Source: Reyranella aquatilis (GTDB lineage Bacteria; Pseudomonadota; Alphaproteobacteria; Reyranellales; Reyranellaceae). From it: 64,000 nt of DNA. Below the pieces are notes generated by a model. That model saw only the letters and a program-made list of their open reading frames with translations. It made no database searches and was not told the DNA's origin. Shown one piece after another: positions 1-9,104 of this stretch. The stretch is from positions 1,116,001-1,180,000 of the forward strand of contig NZ_JAJISD010000001.1 of assembly GCF_020880995.1 (NCBI RefSeq), written 5' to 3'. How positions within the stretch are numbered: position 1 is the first letter of the stretch; the number at the start of each line of letters is the position of its first letter. Position numbers and translations under genes: made by a program.

Positions 1-796
1 GCTGGAACAGCACGAAGATGCCGATGGTCGAGATCACGTCGTGCAGCATGGCGATCAGCGCGCCGACCGCGAACTGCCACTCGAAACGCACCCACACGTA
101 GATCGCGATCGCAACCATCGTGGCGATCACGGCCCAGATGCCGCTCCGCATCAGCTCGTCACCGATCTTCGGGCCGACCGATTCGGTGCCGCGCAGCTCG
201 TAATTGGTGCCGATCGCATCCTCGACCAGCTTGATCGCCACCTGCTGGCACCATTCGGCGCGCTGCTCGACCGACATGTCGACCTTGGCCGTGTTGGTCG
301 TGCCGCGCGGCAGCTGGCGTTCCTGCAGGGTCAGGCCGACCCGACTCACCGCATCGCGCCAGTTGGCGCCGTCGAGCGCGGCCGGCGCAGTGAACTCGAC
401 GTCGCCCGTGCCGGCGGCGCCCGGCTTGACCAGCCAGCCCGGCCCGGCGCGCTTCTGCATCACGCGCTGGGCGCCCGCGACGCACTGGTTGTCGCCTTCC
501 TGACGCTGGACGCGGATCAGGACGGTGCTGGGATCACCGAATTCCTGCAGCGACACCTCGCCGACGCCGAGCGCGCCCACCGTGTTGCGCAGCTGGTCGA
601 GTTCGGCCTTGCCGTCCTTGGCCTTGGCCTGGATGGCGATGCCGCCCTTGAAGTCGATGCCGAAGTTGAGGCCGATCGTGAAGACGCCGACGATGGAGAC
701 GATGTTGATCAGGGTCGACAGGATCAGCGCGATGCGGCGCTGACCGAGGAAGTCGAACTTCCTCTTGAAGGCGAACAGGCGGACGGGCTTCCACAT
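1..796 (-). CDS. secF: Protein translocase subunit SecF (partial, C-terminus beyond window)
   Basis: Inner-membrane subunit that works with SecD to draw exported proteins out of the SecYEG channel using the proton gradient. Reading leftwards from the ATG at 796, the frame stays open for 265 codons to the window edge, so the C-terminal end is missing. It begins MWKPVRLFAF, has a first membrane helix at about residues 19-40, then the SecF-type motif IDFKGG. A periplasmic domain follows, then a further hydrophobic helix where the frame leaves the window. It lies 9 bp downstream of secD, so the two are co-transcribed. This is the usual order yajC-secD-secF. Confidence 0.95.
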   Translation of the reverse strand, partial: MWKPVRLFAFKRKFDFLGQRRIALILSTLINIVSIVGVFTIGLNFGIDFKGGIAIQAKAKDGKAELDQLRNTVGALGVGEVSLQEFGDPSTVLIRVQRQEGDNQCVAGAQRVMQKRAGPGWLVKPGAAGTGDVEFTAPAALDGANWRDAVSRVGLTLQERQLPRGTTNTAKVDMSVEQRAEWCQQVAIKLVEDAIGTNYELRGTESVGPKIGDELMRSGIWAVIATMVAIAIYVWVRFEWQFAVGALIAMLHDVISTIGIFVLFQ

Positions 797-805
797 GGCT
801 GCGCC

Positions 806-2476
806 TCAGATCACGAGTTCAGAGGGACGCCGCCAGCGCACCCAGACCGAGAGCAGCATGCGCGTGAAGATCGTCGAGCTGAACATCGAGGTGATGATGC
901 CGAGCGTCAGGGTCGTCGCGAAGCCGCGAATCGGTCCCGATCCGAAGCCGAACAGCAGTACGCCCGCAACCAGGGTCGTGAGGTTGGCGTCGATGATGGC
1001 CGACATGGCCTTCTCGTATCCCGTCGCCAGCGAGCTGAACGGGGAGCGGCCCAGGGCCTTTTCCTCGCGCACGCGCTCGTAGATCAGCACGTTGGCATCG
1101 ACCGCGAGGCCCGCCGTCAGGACGAGGCCCGCGATGCCCGGCAGGGTCAGCGAGGCGCCGAGGATCGACATGCCGGCGAACACCATCAACAGGTTCACCA
1201 GCATGGCGAGATTGGCGAAGCCCCCGAACACCGGCCCGTAGGCCACAAACATGAAGATCGCCACAAGGAGGGTGCCGACGAGCGCCGCCACCGTGCCGGC
1301 CTGGATGGCATCCGCGCCGAGGTCGGCACCGACAGTGCTTTCCTGGATGATCGTCAGCGTCGCGGGCAGCGCGCCGGAGCGAAGCAGAAGCGACTGCTCC
1401 TGGGTCTGCTGGGTCGTGAAGCTGCCGGTGATGATGCCGCTGCCGCCGCAGATCGCGCTCTGCACGACCGGAGCGCTGATGATCTCGCCGTCCAGCTGGA
1501 TGGCCAGCCGCTTGCCGATGTTGGCGCGCGTGGCGGCGCAGAAGGCTCGACCGCCGGCCGAATTGAAGGTGAAGCTGATGATCGGGCGGCCGCCCTGCTG
1601 TTGCTCGAAGGTGGCCTTGGAATCGTCGAGGTCCTCGCCACCGACCACCACGCGCTTCAGCACCGGCAGGCACTGCGGCTGGTAGCGGCGGCAGATCTGC
1701 TCCGGCGACAGGCGCGGATTGGCGGACTGGATGTCCTCCCAGGCCTTCGGATTGGTGCGCCGCAACTCCTGCATGCCCTCGCGCGTCGGCACCAGGTAGG
1801 TGGTCGGCGGCACGGTCTGGGGAATGTTCTGGCCGGTCGCCGCAACATCTTCGTTGACCAGATGGAAGGTGAGCTTGGCGGTCTGGTTGATCTTGCGCTT
1901 GAGGTCGGTCGTATCCTTGATGCCCGGGACCTGAAGCAGGATGCGCTCGTCGCCCTGACGCGTGATGGTCGGCTCGAGCGTGCCGGTTTCGTCGACGCGG
2001 CGGCGAAGGATTTCGATCGACTGGTCGATCACCTCCTTCTTCTTCTTCGCCATCTCCTGGTCGGAGTAGGCAACCCGGATCGTGTCGCCAGTGCCGGAAA
2101 TCACGAGCGACGGATCGACGGCGCGGATCGCCTCGATGGCCTTGCTGCGCGTGGACTCGTCACGCAGGTTGACGACGAGGGCTCGGCCCGGCTCGACAGT
2201 GACGTCCTTGAAGGGCACCTGCTGCTTGCGCAGTTCGGCGCGCATCGAGTCGGACAGGTTGGTCAGCCGCTCGTTCAATACCGAGCGCAGATCGGCTTCC
2301 AGCAGGAAGTGCGCGCCGCCGCGGAGGTCGAGGCCGAGATTGATGCGGCTGCTCGAGTACCAGTGCGGCATGTGGTCGAGCACGCTGGACGGCAGCAGGT
2401 TCGGCAGCGCGAACAGCGCCGACAACAGCGTGATGCCGGCTATGACGATCGTCTGCCAGCGCGGAAGATTGAGCAT
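806..2476 (-). CDS. secD: Protein translocase subunit SecD
   Basis: A 556-residue inner-membrane protein that partners SecF in the late, proton-driven step of Sec export. There is one N-terminal membrane helix (about 8-28) followed by the hallmark LGLDLRGG at 47-54. A large periplasmic domain of about 300 residues comes next, then a C-terminal block of about five helices (about 390-550) of the RND/SecD-SecF type. The length is normal for alphaproteobacteria. It sits between yajC (23 bp upstream) and secF (9 bp downstream). No feature suggests inactivation. Confidence 0.97.
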   Translation of the reverse strand: MLNLPRWQTIVIAGITLLSALFALPNLLPSSVLDHMPHWYSSSRINLGLDLRGGAHFLLEADLRSVLNERLTNLSDSMRAELRKQQVPFKDVTVEPGRALVVNLRDESTRSKAIEAIRAVDPSLVISGTGDTIRVAYSDQEMAKKKKEVIDQSIEILRRRVDETGTLEPTITRQGDERILLQVPGIKDTTDLKRKINQTAKLTFHLVNEDVAATGQNIPQTVPPTTYLVPTREGMQELRRTNPKAWEDIQSANPRLSPEQICRRYQPQCLPVLKRVVVGGEDLDDSKATFEQQQGGRPIISFTFNSAGGRAFCAATRANIGKRLAIQLDGEIISAPVVQSAICGGSGIITGSFTTQQTQEQSLLLRSGALPATLTIIQESTVGADLGADAIQAGTVAALVGTLLVAIFMFVAYGPVFGGFANLAMLVNLLMVFAGMSILGASLTLPGIAGLVLTAGLAVDANVLIYERVREEKALGRSPFSSLATGYEKAMSAIIDANLTTLVAGVLLFGFGSGPIRGFATTLTLGIITSMFSSTIFTRMLLSVWVRWRRPSELVI

Positions 2477-2499
2477 GCCGACCTGGCCTCTCGCGCTCG

Positions 2500-2931
2500 T
2501 TACTTCTTGCCGCCGCCGAACAGGCTGCCGAGCAGGCTCTTCCGCTCAGGCGCGGGGGCCGGGGGCGGCAGCATGGGCTTGTCGTCTTCCTCGCTGCTGT
2601 CCTTCGGACCGCGCACCGATTCGCCGCGGGTCAGGATGTCGGTGATGGTCTGCTTGATGATGCGGACCCGGACGCCCTCGGCGAGTTCCACCTGGACCTC
2701 GTTGTCCGAGATCACCTTGGTCACGAGGCCGATGATGCCGCCGCCGGTGACGACCCGGTCGCCGCGCTTCACCCCGGCGAGCATTTCGCGCTGGGCGCGC
2801 ACCTTGGCCTGCTGCGGCCGGATCAGCAGGAAATAGAAGACGACGAAGATGAGGATCAGCGGGAAGAGCTGGACGAGGAAATCCCCGCCGCCGCCACCTG
2901 CACCCTGCGCCCACGCCTGCGAAATCAACAT
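2500..2931 (-). CDS. yajC: Preprotein translocase subunit YajC
   Basis: A small (143 aa) accessory membrane protein of the SecDF complex. A short glycine-rich N-terminus is followed by a single membrane helix (about residues 20-40) ending in LLIRPQQ, the usual YajC signature. A compact cytosolic domain with GDRVVTGGGIIG follows. The C-terminal tail (about 105-143) is longer than in E. coli YajC, rich in acidic residues, proline and glycine, and ends GGGKK. It is the first gene of the yajC-secD-secF operon and is transcribed away from the ATPase gene starting at 3050, leaving about 118 bp for a divergent promoter. Confidence 0.95.
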   Translation of the reverse strand: MLISQAWAQGAGGGGGDFLVQLFPLILIFVVFYFLLIRPQQAKVRAQREMLAGVKRGDRVVTGGGIIGLVTKVISDNEVQVELAEGVRVRIIKQTITDILTRGESVRGPKDSSEEDDKPMLPPPAPAPERKSLLGSLFGGGKK

Positions 2932-3049
2932 CGTCTGCTCCCGAATCTTCCGGCCGTCGAAAAAGCGCGCGGACTATAGCGGTCTTGCCCCGCTTTGCAA
3001 TGCAAGCGGGGGACGATATGGTCGCCCCCCTTTTCAGCGGCCGGCGACG

Positions 3050-3913
3050 ATGGATCAAGACCTTAAAGCCACTATTTCACGCATTGCGGCAGCCCTCGAC
3101 CGTCTGGCGCCCCCGCTCCCTCCCGGCGCCGACATCAATGGGGCGGAAGCCTATGTCTGGCACGCGGCCGGCCCCCGCCTCGAGGCGGTCCCGAAGGTCA
3201 ACCGCGTGAACCTCGATCTCCTGGTCGGCATCGACCGCCAGAAGGAGACCCTGGTCGAGAATACACGGCGCTTCGCCAAGGGCCTCCCGGCGAACAATGC
3301 CCTGCTCTGGGGCTCCCGCGGCGCCGGCAAGAGCTCCATCGTCAAGGCCGTCCACGCCCATGTGAACCGAGAGATGGGCGGCCCGCCGGGCCCGCTGGCC
3401 CTGGTCGAGATCCATCGCGAGGACATCCCGTCCCTGCCCGCGCTCCTGACCATGATCCGCGATTCCAACCGCCGCTTCATCGTGTTCTGCGACGATCTTT
3501 CGTTCGACGGTCAGGATGCCGCCTACAAGTCGCTGAAGGCGGTGCTCGACGGTGGCATCGAGGGCCGGCCCGAAAATGTCGTGTTCTATGCGACCTCGAA
3601 CCGGCGCCACCTGATGCCGCGCGACATGATCGAGAACGAGCGCTCGACGGCCATCAACCCGTCGGAGGCGGTAGAGGAAAAGGTCTCGCTGTCGGACCGC
3701 TTCGGCCTGTGGCTCGGTTTCCACAATGCCGACCAGGACACCTTCTTCTCGATGATCGAAGGTTATTGCGCGTTCTACGGACTCGACGTGCCCAAGGACG
3801 AGCTGCGCAAGCAGGCGGTCGAATGGTCGATCACCCGCGGTTCCCGCTCGGGCCGCGTCGCCTGGCAGTTCATCCAGGAAACCGCCGGACGCCTCGGCAA
3901 GAAACTGGGGTAA
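3050..3913 (+). CDS. AAA-type ATP-binding protein, DUF815 family
   Basis: A predicted cytosolic P-loop ATPase of 287 residues. Walker A is GSRGAGKSS (about 88-96) and a Walker B-like strand is FIVFCDDL (about 143-150). The DUF815 family has no well-established role; next to yajC it is a common alphaproteobacterial arrangement, which hints at but does not prove a link to protein export or assembly. The ATG at 3050 was chosen because the in-frame sequence before it has low-complexity composition and overlaps the yajC promoter region. Divergent from yajC; a short gap leads into the FMN-barrel gene at 3930. Confidence 0.88.
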   Translation: MDQDLKATISRIAAALDRLAPPLPPGADINGAEAYVWHAAGPRLEAVPKVNRVNLDLLVGIDRQKETLVENTRRFAKGLPANNALLWGSRGAGKSSIVKAVHAHVNREMGGPPGPLALVEIHREDIPSLPALLTMIRDSNRRFIVFCDDLSFDGQDAAYKSLKAVLDGGIEGRPENVVFYATSNRRHLMPRDMIENERSTAINPSEAVEEKVSLSDRFGLWLGFHNADQDTFFSMIEGYCAFYGLDVPKDELRKQAVEWSITRGSRSGRVAWQFIQETAGRLGKKLG

Positions 3914-3929
3914 CGATGGAGCAACCGGG

Positions 3930-4517
3930 ATGAGCGATCCCGAAGACGTGATGTTCTCTCCCGCCGTGAAGGCGGAGCAGACGCGTCTGGGGTCGCGCGC
4001 CCGGTTCGAGGGCCGGACATGGAACACGGAGATCACCGACGATCTCCGGCAGTTCCTCGCGATCGTCGATACCTTCTTCTTTGCGACGGCCAGCACCGAC
4101 GGCCGGCCTTACATCCAGCATCGCGGTGGCCCGCCCGGGTTCCTGAAGCCCATCGGCACGCATACGCTGGCCTTCGCCGACTTCGCGGGCAATCACCAGT
4201 ACATCTCGCTCGGCCACCTGCGCGAAAACGATCGCGCCCACATTTTCATCCTTCACTTCGCCACGCAGCAGCGTGTGAAGCTCTGGGGTCGCGCCCGGAT
4301 CGTCGAAGGCGATCTCGAATTGATGGAACGGCTGGTCGATCCACACTATCGCGCGCGGCCGATGCGGGCGATCGCCTTCAGCATCGAAGCCTGGGACATC
4401 AATTGCCGACAACACATCGTGCCCCGCTACAGCGAGGCTGAAATTGCGCCGGCGGTCGATCAGCTCACGCGGCGGATCAAGGAATTGGAAGAAGAAGTGG
4501 CGCGACTGAAGGGCTAG
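3930..4517 (+). CDS. Pyridoxamine 5'-phosphate oxidase-family FMN-binding protein
   Basis: A 195-residue protein with the split-barrel fold that binds FMN or a related flavin. The core shows FFFATASTDGRPYIQHRGG early on, then a strand region with the LAFADFAGN pattern typical of general-stress and PNPOx-like proteins. The C-terminus is a charged helix (RIKELEEEVARLKG) that could form a short coiled coil. It is not the vitamin B6 enzyme PdxH. Substrate unknown. It begins 16 bp after the ATPase gene, so co-transcription is likely. Confidence 0.82.
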   Translation: MSDPEDVMFSPAVKAEQTRLGSRARFEGRTWNTEITDDLRQFLAIVDTFFFATASTDGRPYIQHRGGPPGFLKPIGTHTLAFADFAGNHQYISLGHLRENDRAHIFILHFATQQRVKLWGRARIVEGDLELMERLVDPHYRARPMRAIAFSIEAWDINCRQHIVPRYSEAEIAPAVDQLTRRIKELEEEVARLKG

Positions 4518-4561
4518 GCACGGTCCTTGCTAGTTCCCCTCCCGATCAGGGGGAATTGCAC

Positions 4562-5614
4562 ATGAACAAGTCGAAGACCGCCATCCTCAACCGCCGCACC
4601 GTCCTCGCCGCGGCGGGTGCCGCCACCGCCGCGCTCGCGGCGCCGCGCATCCTGCGCGCCCAGGGCAAGGAACTCGTCGTCGGTGGCGCCGCCAGCCACA
4701 AGAATTTCGTCGAGACCATCATCGCGCCGGTCGTGGAGAAGAAGTTCTCCTGCAAGGTCGTGTTCGAAGGCTCCCGCTCGCTGGTCAATCTCGAGAAGAT
4801 GCAGAAGAACAAGGACAAGCAGTACCTGTCGGTCGTCATGATGGACGATCCGGTCATGATCCCGGCGGTCGCCGAGGGGCTGCTCGATCCGCTCACTGTC
4901 GCCAAGGTGCCGAACCTCGCCGCGCTGAAGCCGGGTACGGTCCACATGGACGGGATGTGGTGCAACTATCTCCAGCCCTGGCTGGGTATCGCCTACAACC
5001 CGAAGGCCATGAAGACGGCCCCGACCTCGTGGGCCGACGCCTACGATCCCAAGTACAAGGGCCGGGTCATCCTGCCCTCGCTGCAGAACACCGAGGGCCT
5101 CGCCAACCTGTTCATGGCGGCCTTCCTCGCCACCGGGAAGCCGATGGCCGATGCCCAGAAGGACGTCGATGCCGGCTTCAAGAAGCTGGTCACCATCAAG
5201 CCCAACCTGCTCACCGCCTACACCCAGATGCCGCAGGCCTACAATCTTCTGGAACAGGGCGAAGGCTTCATGATCTCGAGCGCGATCTCCCAGGTGGCGC
5301 TGGAGCGCAAGGCCGCGGGCGCGCCGGTCGACATCGCCGTGCCGAAGGAAGGCATCTTCGCCATGCCGTCGGGCGTCGCACTCGTGAAGGGCGGGCCGCA
5401 GCCGGAACTGGCCGCGGGTTACATCAACGAAATGATCGGGCCGGAAATCCAGGCCAAGCTGTCGGCCGCAACCTACTCGCTGCCGACCAACAAGGACACG
5501 CCGGTGCCGGCCGGCGCGCCGACAAACGCGACGATCTTCGGTATCAACTGGAAGTTCGTCGCCGACAATCGCGCCGACTGGGTGAAGCGCTGGGACCGGG
5601 ACATGGCGATGTAG
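4562..5614 (+). CDS. ABC transporter substrate-binding protein, polyamine (PotD)-like
   Basis: Periplasmic receptor (350 aa) of the ABC importer encoded by the next three genes. The N-terminus has a twin-arginine motif, NRRTVLAAAG, followed by an alanine-rich segment ending at RAQG, suggesting Tat export. The rest fits the extracellular solute-binding family that includes spermidine/putrescine and Fe3+ receptors. The ATG at 4562 was chosen over an in-frame TTG six bases earlier because AGGGGGA sits 7 nt upstream of it. First gene of a six-gene operon. The ligand cannot be read from sequence; neighbours suggest a nitrogenous compound rather than polyamine. Confidence 0.88.
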   Translation: MNKSKTAILNRRTVLAAAGAATAALAAPRILRAQGKELVVGGAASHKNFVETIIAPVVEKKFSCKVVFEGSRSLVNLEKMQKNKDKQYLSVVMMDDPVMIPAVAEGLLDPLTVAKVPNLAALKPGTVHMDGMWCNYLQPWLGIAYNPKAMKTAPTSWADAYDPKYKGRVILPSLQNTEGLANLFMAAFLATGKPMADAQKDVDAGFKKLVTIKPNLLTAYTQMPQAYNLLEQGEGFMISSAISQVALERKAAGAPVDIAVPKEGIFAMPSGVALVKGGPQPELAAGYINEMIGPEIQAKLSAATYSLPTNKDTPVPAGAPTNATIFGINWKFVADNRADWVKRWDRDMAM

Positions 5615-5629
5615 TCGCGCAGCCGCCAC

Positions 5630-6694
5630 GTGACCTCTGATTCCTTCCTCGACGTCGCCGGCGCCGAAAAGGCGTTCGGCGGCGTTACCGTCCTCGGCGG
5701 TGTCGACCTTCGGGTTGCGGCCGGCGAGTTCATCTCGCTGCTGGGCCCCTCAGGGTGCGGCAAGACCACCTTGTTACGAATCATCGCCGGTCTTCTGGCC
5801 GCCGATCGTGGCTCCATCCGGCTCGACGGCGAGGAGATCGGCGCCCGGCCGCCGCACCGCCGCGATGTCGGCGTCGTCTTCCAGAACTACGCCCTGTTCC
5901 CGCATCTGACGGTCGCGGAGAACATCGCCTTCGGCCTCAAGGCGCGGAAGCATCCCGCCGGAGAGATCGGCCCGACAGTGCGGCGCTTCCTGTCGCTGGT
6001 CCATCTGACCGATTTCGCCGACCGTTCCGTTCGCGCCCTCTCGGGCGGCCAGCAGCAGCGCGTCGCGGTGGCCCGCGCGCTGGCGGTGAAGCCGAAGCTG
6101 CTGCTGCTCGACGAGCCCTTCTCCGCGCTCGATCGCAAGCTGCGCGAAAACATGCAGATCGAGCTGCGCCGCCTGCTGCGCGAGTTGGGCATCACCGCCG
6201 TGTTCGTCACGCACGATCAGGACGAGGCGCTCACCATGTCCGATCGCATCGCGGTGATGAACAGGGGCGCGATCGAGCAGCTGGCCGAACCGGCGACGAT
6301 CTACCGGTCGCCCGCCACCGCCTTCGTGCTCGAATTCGTCGGTCTCTCCTCGCGGATTTCAGGCACGGTCGTCGGCCAGGACTACGAACATGTCGTCGTC
6401 GATACCGCCTATGGTCAGCTGCGCGCGCCGGGCAGCTTCGTGCCAGGCGCATCGGTGGTGCTGGCAGTGCGCCCCGAGCGGATCAAGGTCAATGCACCGG
6501 GAGACTATGCGCTGGTGGCGCGGCTGCGCGACGCCGTCTTCCAGGGCTCCAAGGTGCAGCTGCATTTCGAGGCCCGGGACGGCGACCATCTCATGGTCGA
6601 AACGGCCGACCTTTCCGATGGCCTGCCCGCACCCGGCACAGAGATGCGCCTGGGCTGGGCCGTCGCCGACACGCTGATCTACCCGGCGTCATGA
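5630..6694 (+). CDS. ABC transporter ATP-binding protein, PotA-like
   Basis: Cytosolic ATPase (354 aa) that powers the importer. Walker A GPSGCGKTT at 39-47, Q-loop region VVFQNYALFPH, signature LSGGQQQRV from 137, Walker B LLLLDEP at 157-163, and the switch histidine in FVTHDQDEA. A C-terminal TOBE-type regulatory domain follows (about 240-354), as in PotA and FbpC. The start is a GTG at 5630, 15 bp after the receptor gene, with no clear Shine-Dalgarno, so translational coupling is likely. Its stop overlaps the next start as ATGA. Confidence 0.93.
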   Translation: MTSDSFLDVAGAEKAFGGVTVLGGVDLRVAAGEFISLLGPSGCGKTTLLRIIAGLLAADRGSIRLDGEEIGARPPHRRDVGVVFQNYALFPHLTVAENIAFGLKARKHPAGEIGPTVRRFLSLVHLTDFADRSVRALSGGQQQRVAVARALAVKPKLLLLDEPFSALDRKLRENMQIELRRLLRELGITAVFVTHDQDEALTMSDRIAVMNRGAIEQLAEPATIYRSPATAFVLEFVGLSSRISGTVVGQDYEHVVVDTAYGQLRAPGSFVPGASVVLAVRPERIKVNAPGDYALVARLRDAVFQGSKVQLHFEARDGDHLMVETADLSDGLPAPGTEMRLGWAVADTLIYPAS

Positions 6695-7542
6695 CCCCGA
6701 AGAGCGCGCCCTCGCCCTGGCGTGATCCCGTCGCGCTCCTCGCGGCGCCGGCGGTCCTTTACCTGCTGGTCATCTACGCCTTCCCGCTGCTCTGGCTGTT
6801 CATGAAGAGCCTGACCGGCCCGACCGGCTTCACGCTCCAGCCCTACGTCTCGTTCCTCGGCGACCCCTTCAACTGGCGCGTCGTCGGCAACACGCTGCGG
6901 GTCGCCGCCTGGGTCACCGTCGTCTGCTTCCTGATCGGCTATCCCGCCGCCTTCGCGCTGGCCCGCGCCGGCGCGGTCCTGCAGATCGTGATGCTGGTCG
7001 CGATCATCCTGCCGCTGTCGGTCGGCGCCGTGGTCAAGGCCTTCGCCTGGCAGATCGTGCTGCGCCGCGACGGGATCGTCTCGCAGATCCTGGTCGGCCT
7101 CGGCTTCTGGGACGAGCCGCAGCGACTTCTGTTCACCGAGACCGGCCTGGTGCTGGGCGCGGCCAACATCTTCCTGCCGTTCATGATCCTGCCGATCTAT
7201 TCGGTGGTGAAGCTGATCGATCCCCGTCTCAGCGAGGCCGGCGCGACCCTGGGCGCGACGCCGCTCTACCGCTTCGCCCATGTCACTCTGCCGCTGACCC
7301 TCCCAGGCATCGTCTCGGGCGTCGCCTTCGTCTTTTCGATGAGCGTGTCGATGTTCGTCATCCCCTCGCTGCTGATCGGCGACCGCTTCCAGACCCTGTC
7401 GACGCTCACCGGTCGCTCCTTCCTGCTGATGCGCAACGAACAGCTCGGCTCGACCACGGCAGTGATCCTGCTGGTCCTGGCCGTCGCCATCGTCGTCGGA
7501 TCGACCTGGCTGGCGCGGCGGATCGGAGGCAGCACCACATGA
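6691..7542 (+). CDS. ABC transporter permease, PotB-like
   Basis: Inner-membrane permease of 283 residues with about six hydrophobic helices. The EAA loop that docks the ATPase is visible as SEAGATLGATPLYRF followed by THVTLPLTLPGI-like sequence (LPLTLPGIVSG). The ATG at 6691 overlaps the ATPase stop (ATGA), and its own end overlaps the next gene the same way at 7539-7542. These overlaps indicate tight translational coupling of all the transporter subunits. Confidence 0.92.
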   Translation: MTPKSAPSPWRDPVALLAAPAVLYLLVIYAFPLLWLFMKSLTGPTGFTLQPYVSFLGDPFNWRVVGNTLRVAAWVTVVCFLIGYPAAFALARAGAVLQIVMLVAIILPLSVGAVVKAFAWQIVLRRDGIVSQILVGLGFWDEPQRLLFTETGLVLGAANIFLPFMILPIYSVVKLIDPRLSEAGATLGATPLYRFAHVTLPLTLPGIVSGVAFVFSMSVSMFVIPSLLIGDRFQTLSTLTGRSFLLMRNEQLGSTTAVILLVLAVAIVVGSTWLARRIGGSTT

Positions 7543-8339
7543 CCGCCCTCGAGCGCACTTCGCAGTACGTCGTCTGGTTCATCGCAACCTTCACCGTCGT
7601 CTTCCTGATGACGCCGCTGGTCGTGACCATCGCCGTCTCCTTCGGCTCCTCGACGGTCTTCACCTTGCCGCCACCCGACTGGTCGCTGCGATGGTACGAA
7701 CGTCTCGCCGGCATGCGCGGCCTGCTGCCCGCGCTCCTAGTCTCCCTGCAAGTGGCTGCCGCCTCGACGGCGGTCGCCCTTGTATTGGGCACACTTTGCG
7801 CCATTGCCCTCGTGCGCGGCCGCTTCCCCGGCCGCGAGACGATCTCGACCTTCCTCGTATCGCCGCTGATGCTGCCGGGTCTCGTCATCGGCATCGCCAT
7901 GCTGCAGGGCTTCAAGGCGATGGGCCTGCGCGACGTCTATGCCAGCCTGCTGATCGCGCACGTGGTGATCACGCTGCCCTACATCGTCCGCACCGTGGTC
8001 GGCGCACTCTCGCTCTTCGACTTCTCGCTGATCGACGCGGCACGGACGCTGGGCTGTTCCTACCCCGCCGCGCTCACGCGCGTGCTGGTGCCGGCCCTCG
8101 CCCCGGCGTTCCTCACGTCGGGCATGTTCGCGTTCCTGGCGTCGATGGACAATTACCCGATCTCCATGTTCTTCACCGATGCCTGGACCAAGACACTGCC
8201 CATCCAGATGCTGCAATATGTCGAGGAACGGCCCGACCCGACCATCGCGGCGATTTCCGCCGGGCTGGTGCTGCTCGCCATCGTGGCGCTCGTGATCGGA
8301 GACCGTCTCGTGGGCTTGCGCAAGCTCGCTGATTTCTAG
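7539..8339 (+). CDS. ABC transporter permease, PotC-like
   Basis: Second inner-membrane permease (266 aa) forming the channel with the preceding gene. Hydrophobic helices are spread along the length and the EAA-type loop reads DAARTLGCSYPAALTRV then LPALAPAF-like sequence. The start overlaps the previous stop (ATGA at 7539). The racemase-like gene follows after 10 bp, so transporter and putative enzymes are one transcription unit. Confidence 0.92.
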   Translation: MTALERTSQYVVWFIATFTVVFLMTPLVVTIAVSFGSSTVFTLPPPDWSLRWYERLAGMRGLLPALLVSLQVAAASTAVALVLGTLCAIALVRGRFPGRETISTFLVSPLMLPGLVIGIAMLQGFKAMGLRDVYASLLIAHVVITLPYIVRTVVGALSLFDFSLIDAARTLGCSYPAALTRVLVPALAPAFLTSGMFAFLASMDNYPISMFFTDAWTKTLPIQMLQYVEERPDPTIAAISAGLVLLAIVALVIGDRLVGLRKLADF

Positions 8340-8349
8340 GAACGGCCGA

Positions 8350-9099
8350 ATGAAAATCCTCGTCGCCAATCCCAACACGTCTACCGGCGTGACCGACCGG
8401 CTCGTGACCGCGGGCAAGCTCGTCGCCAGCCCCGGCACCGAACTGCTGCCGATGACCGCGCCGCGCGGCGTGCCCTACATCGCCACCCGCGCCGAGGCCG
8501 CCATCGGAAGCGCCATGATGCTCGAGATGCTGGCCGAACGCCGCGGCACCTTCGACGCCGCCATCGTTGCCGCCTTCGGCGACCCCGGCCTCGGCGGCGC
8601 GCGCGAGTTGTTCGACTTCCCCGTGGTCGGCATGGCGGAGGCCGCGATGCTGGTGGCCTGCACGCTCGGTCGCAAGTTCGCGATCGTGAGCTTCGCCAAG
8701 GCGCTCGAACCGTGGTTCGCCGAAATCGTCGACTGGCATGGCATGTCCGGCCGCTGCGCCGCGATCCGCACGCCGGACGAAGGCTTCCGCTCGATCGACG
8801 ACGTACAGCACGAGAAGGAGCAGGTGCTGATCGACATTGCCCTCGGCACGGTGAAGAACGACGGCGCCGACGTCGTGATTCTGGCCGGCGCGCCGCTGGC
8901 CGGGCTCGCCAACACGATCCGCGACCGCGTGCCGGTGCCGCTGGTCGACGGCATCCAGGCCGCGGTGACGATGGCCGAGGGGCTGGTGCGCCTCAATCCG
9001 CGCAAGGCGACGCAAGGCACCTATCGCCGCCCCGCGGCCAAGGACTCCAAGGGCCTTGCGGGCCCCCTGGCCGATATCATCGGCCATCGCGAGTCGTGA
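8350..9099 (+). CDS. Asp/Glu/hydantoin racemase-fold protein lacking both catalytic cysteines
   Basis: A 249-residue protein with the fold of hydantoin, allantoin and Asp/Glu racemases: N-terminal ILVANPNTS, then a FGDPGL segment at 76-81. Known members use two cysteines as acid and base, in contexts like CFGDPG and LGCAGMA. Here the first is Ala75 (VAAFGDPG) and the second aligned position is Gly180 (ILAGAPLAG), both read directly from the codons. The remaining cysteines (104, 136) are elsewhere. Racemisation by the usual two-base mechanism is therefore unlikely. It could be a lyase, isomerase, decarboxylase or binding protein. It sits between an ABC importer and a PuuE-like gene, so a role in hydantoin/ureide or related nitrogen catabolism is inferred. 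Confidence 0.8.
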   Translation: MKILVANPNTSTGVTDRLVTAGKLVASPGTELLPMTAPRGVPYIATRAEAAIGSAMMLEMLAERRGTFDAAIVAAFGDPGLGGARELFDFPVVGMAEAAMLVACTLGRKFAIVSFAKALEPWFAEIVDWHGMSGRCAAIRTPDEGFRSIDDVQHEKEQVLIDIALGTVKNDGADVVILAGAPLAGLANTIRDRVPVPLVDGIQAAVTMAEGLVRLNPRKATQGTYRRPAAKDSKGLAGPLADIIGHRES

Positions 9100-9104
9100 C
9101 CGCG

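Noticed and set aside
41-2836. A 931-codon open frame on the plus strand
   Set aside because: It lies antisense to secF, secD and yajC, which have unmistakable family motifs. The translated product is Arg/His/Asp-rich, as expected for the reverse of GC-rich coding sequence.
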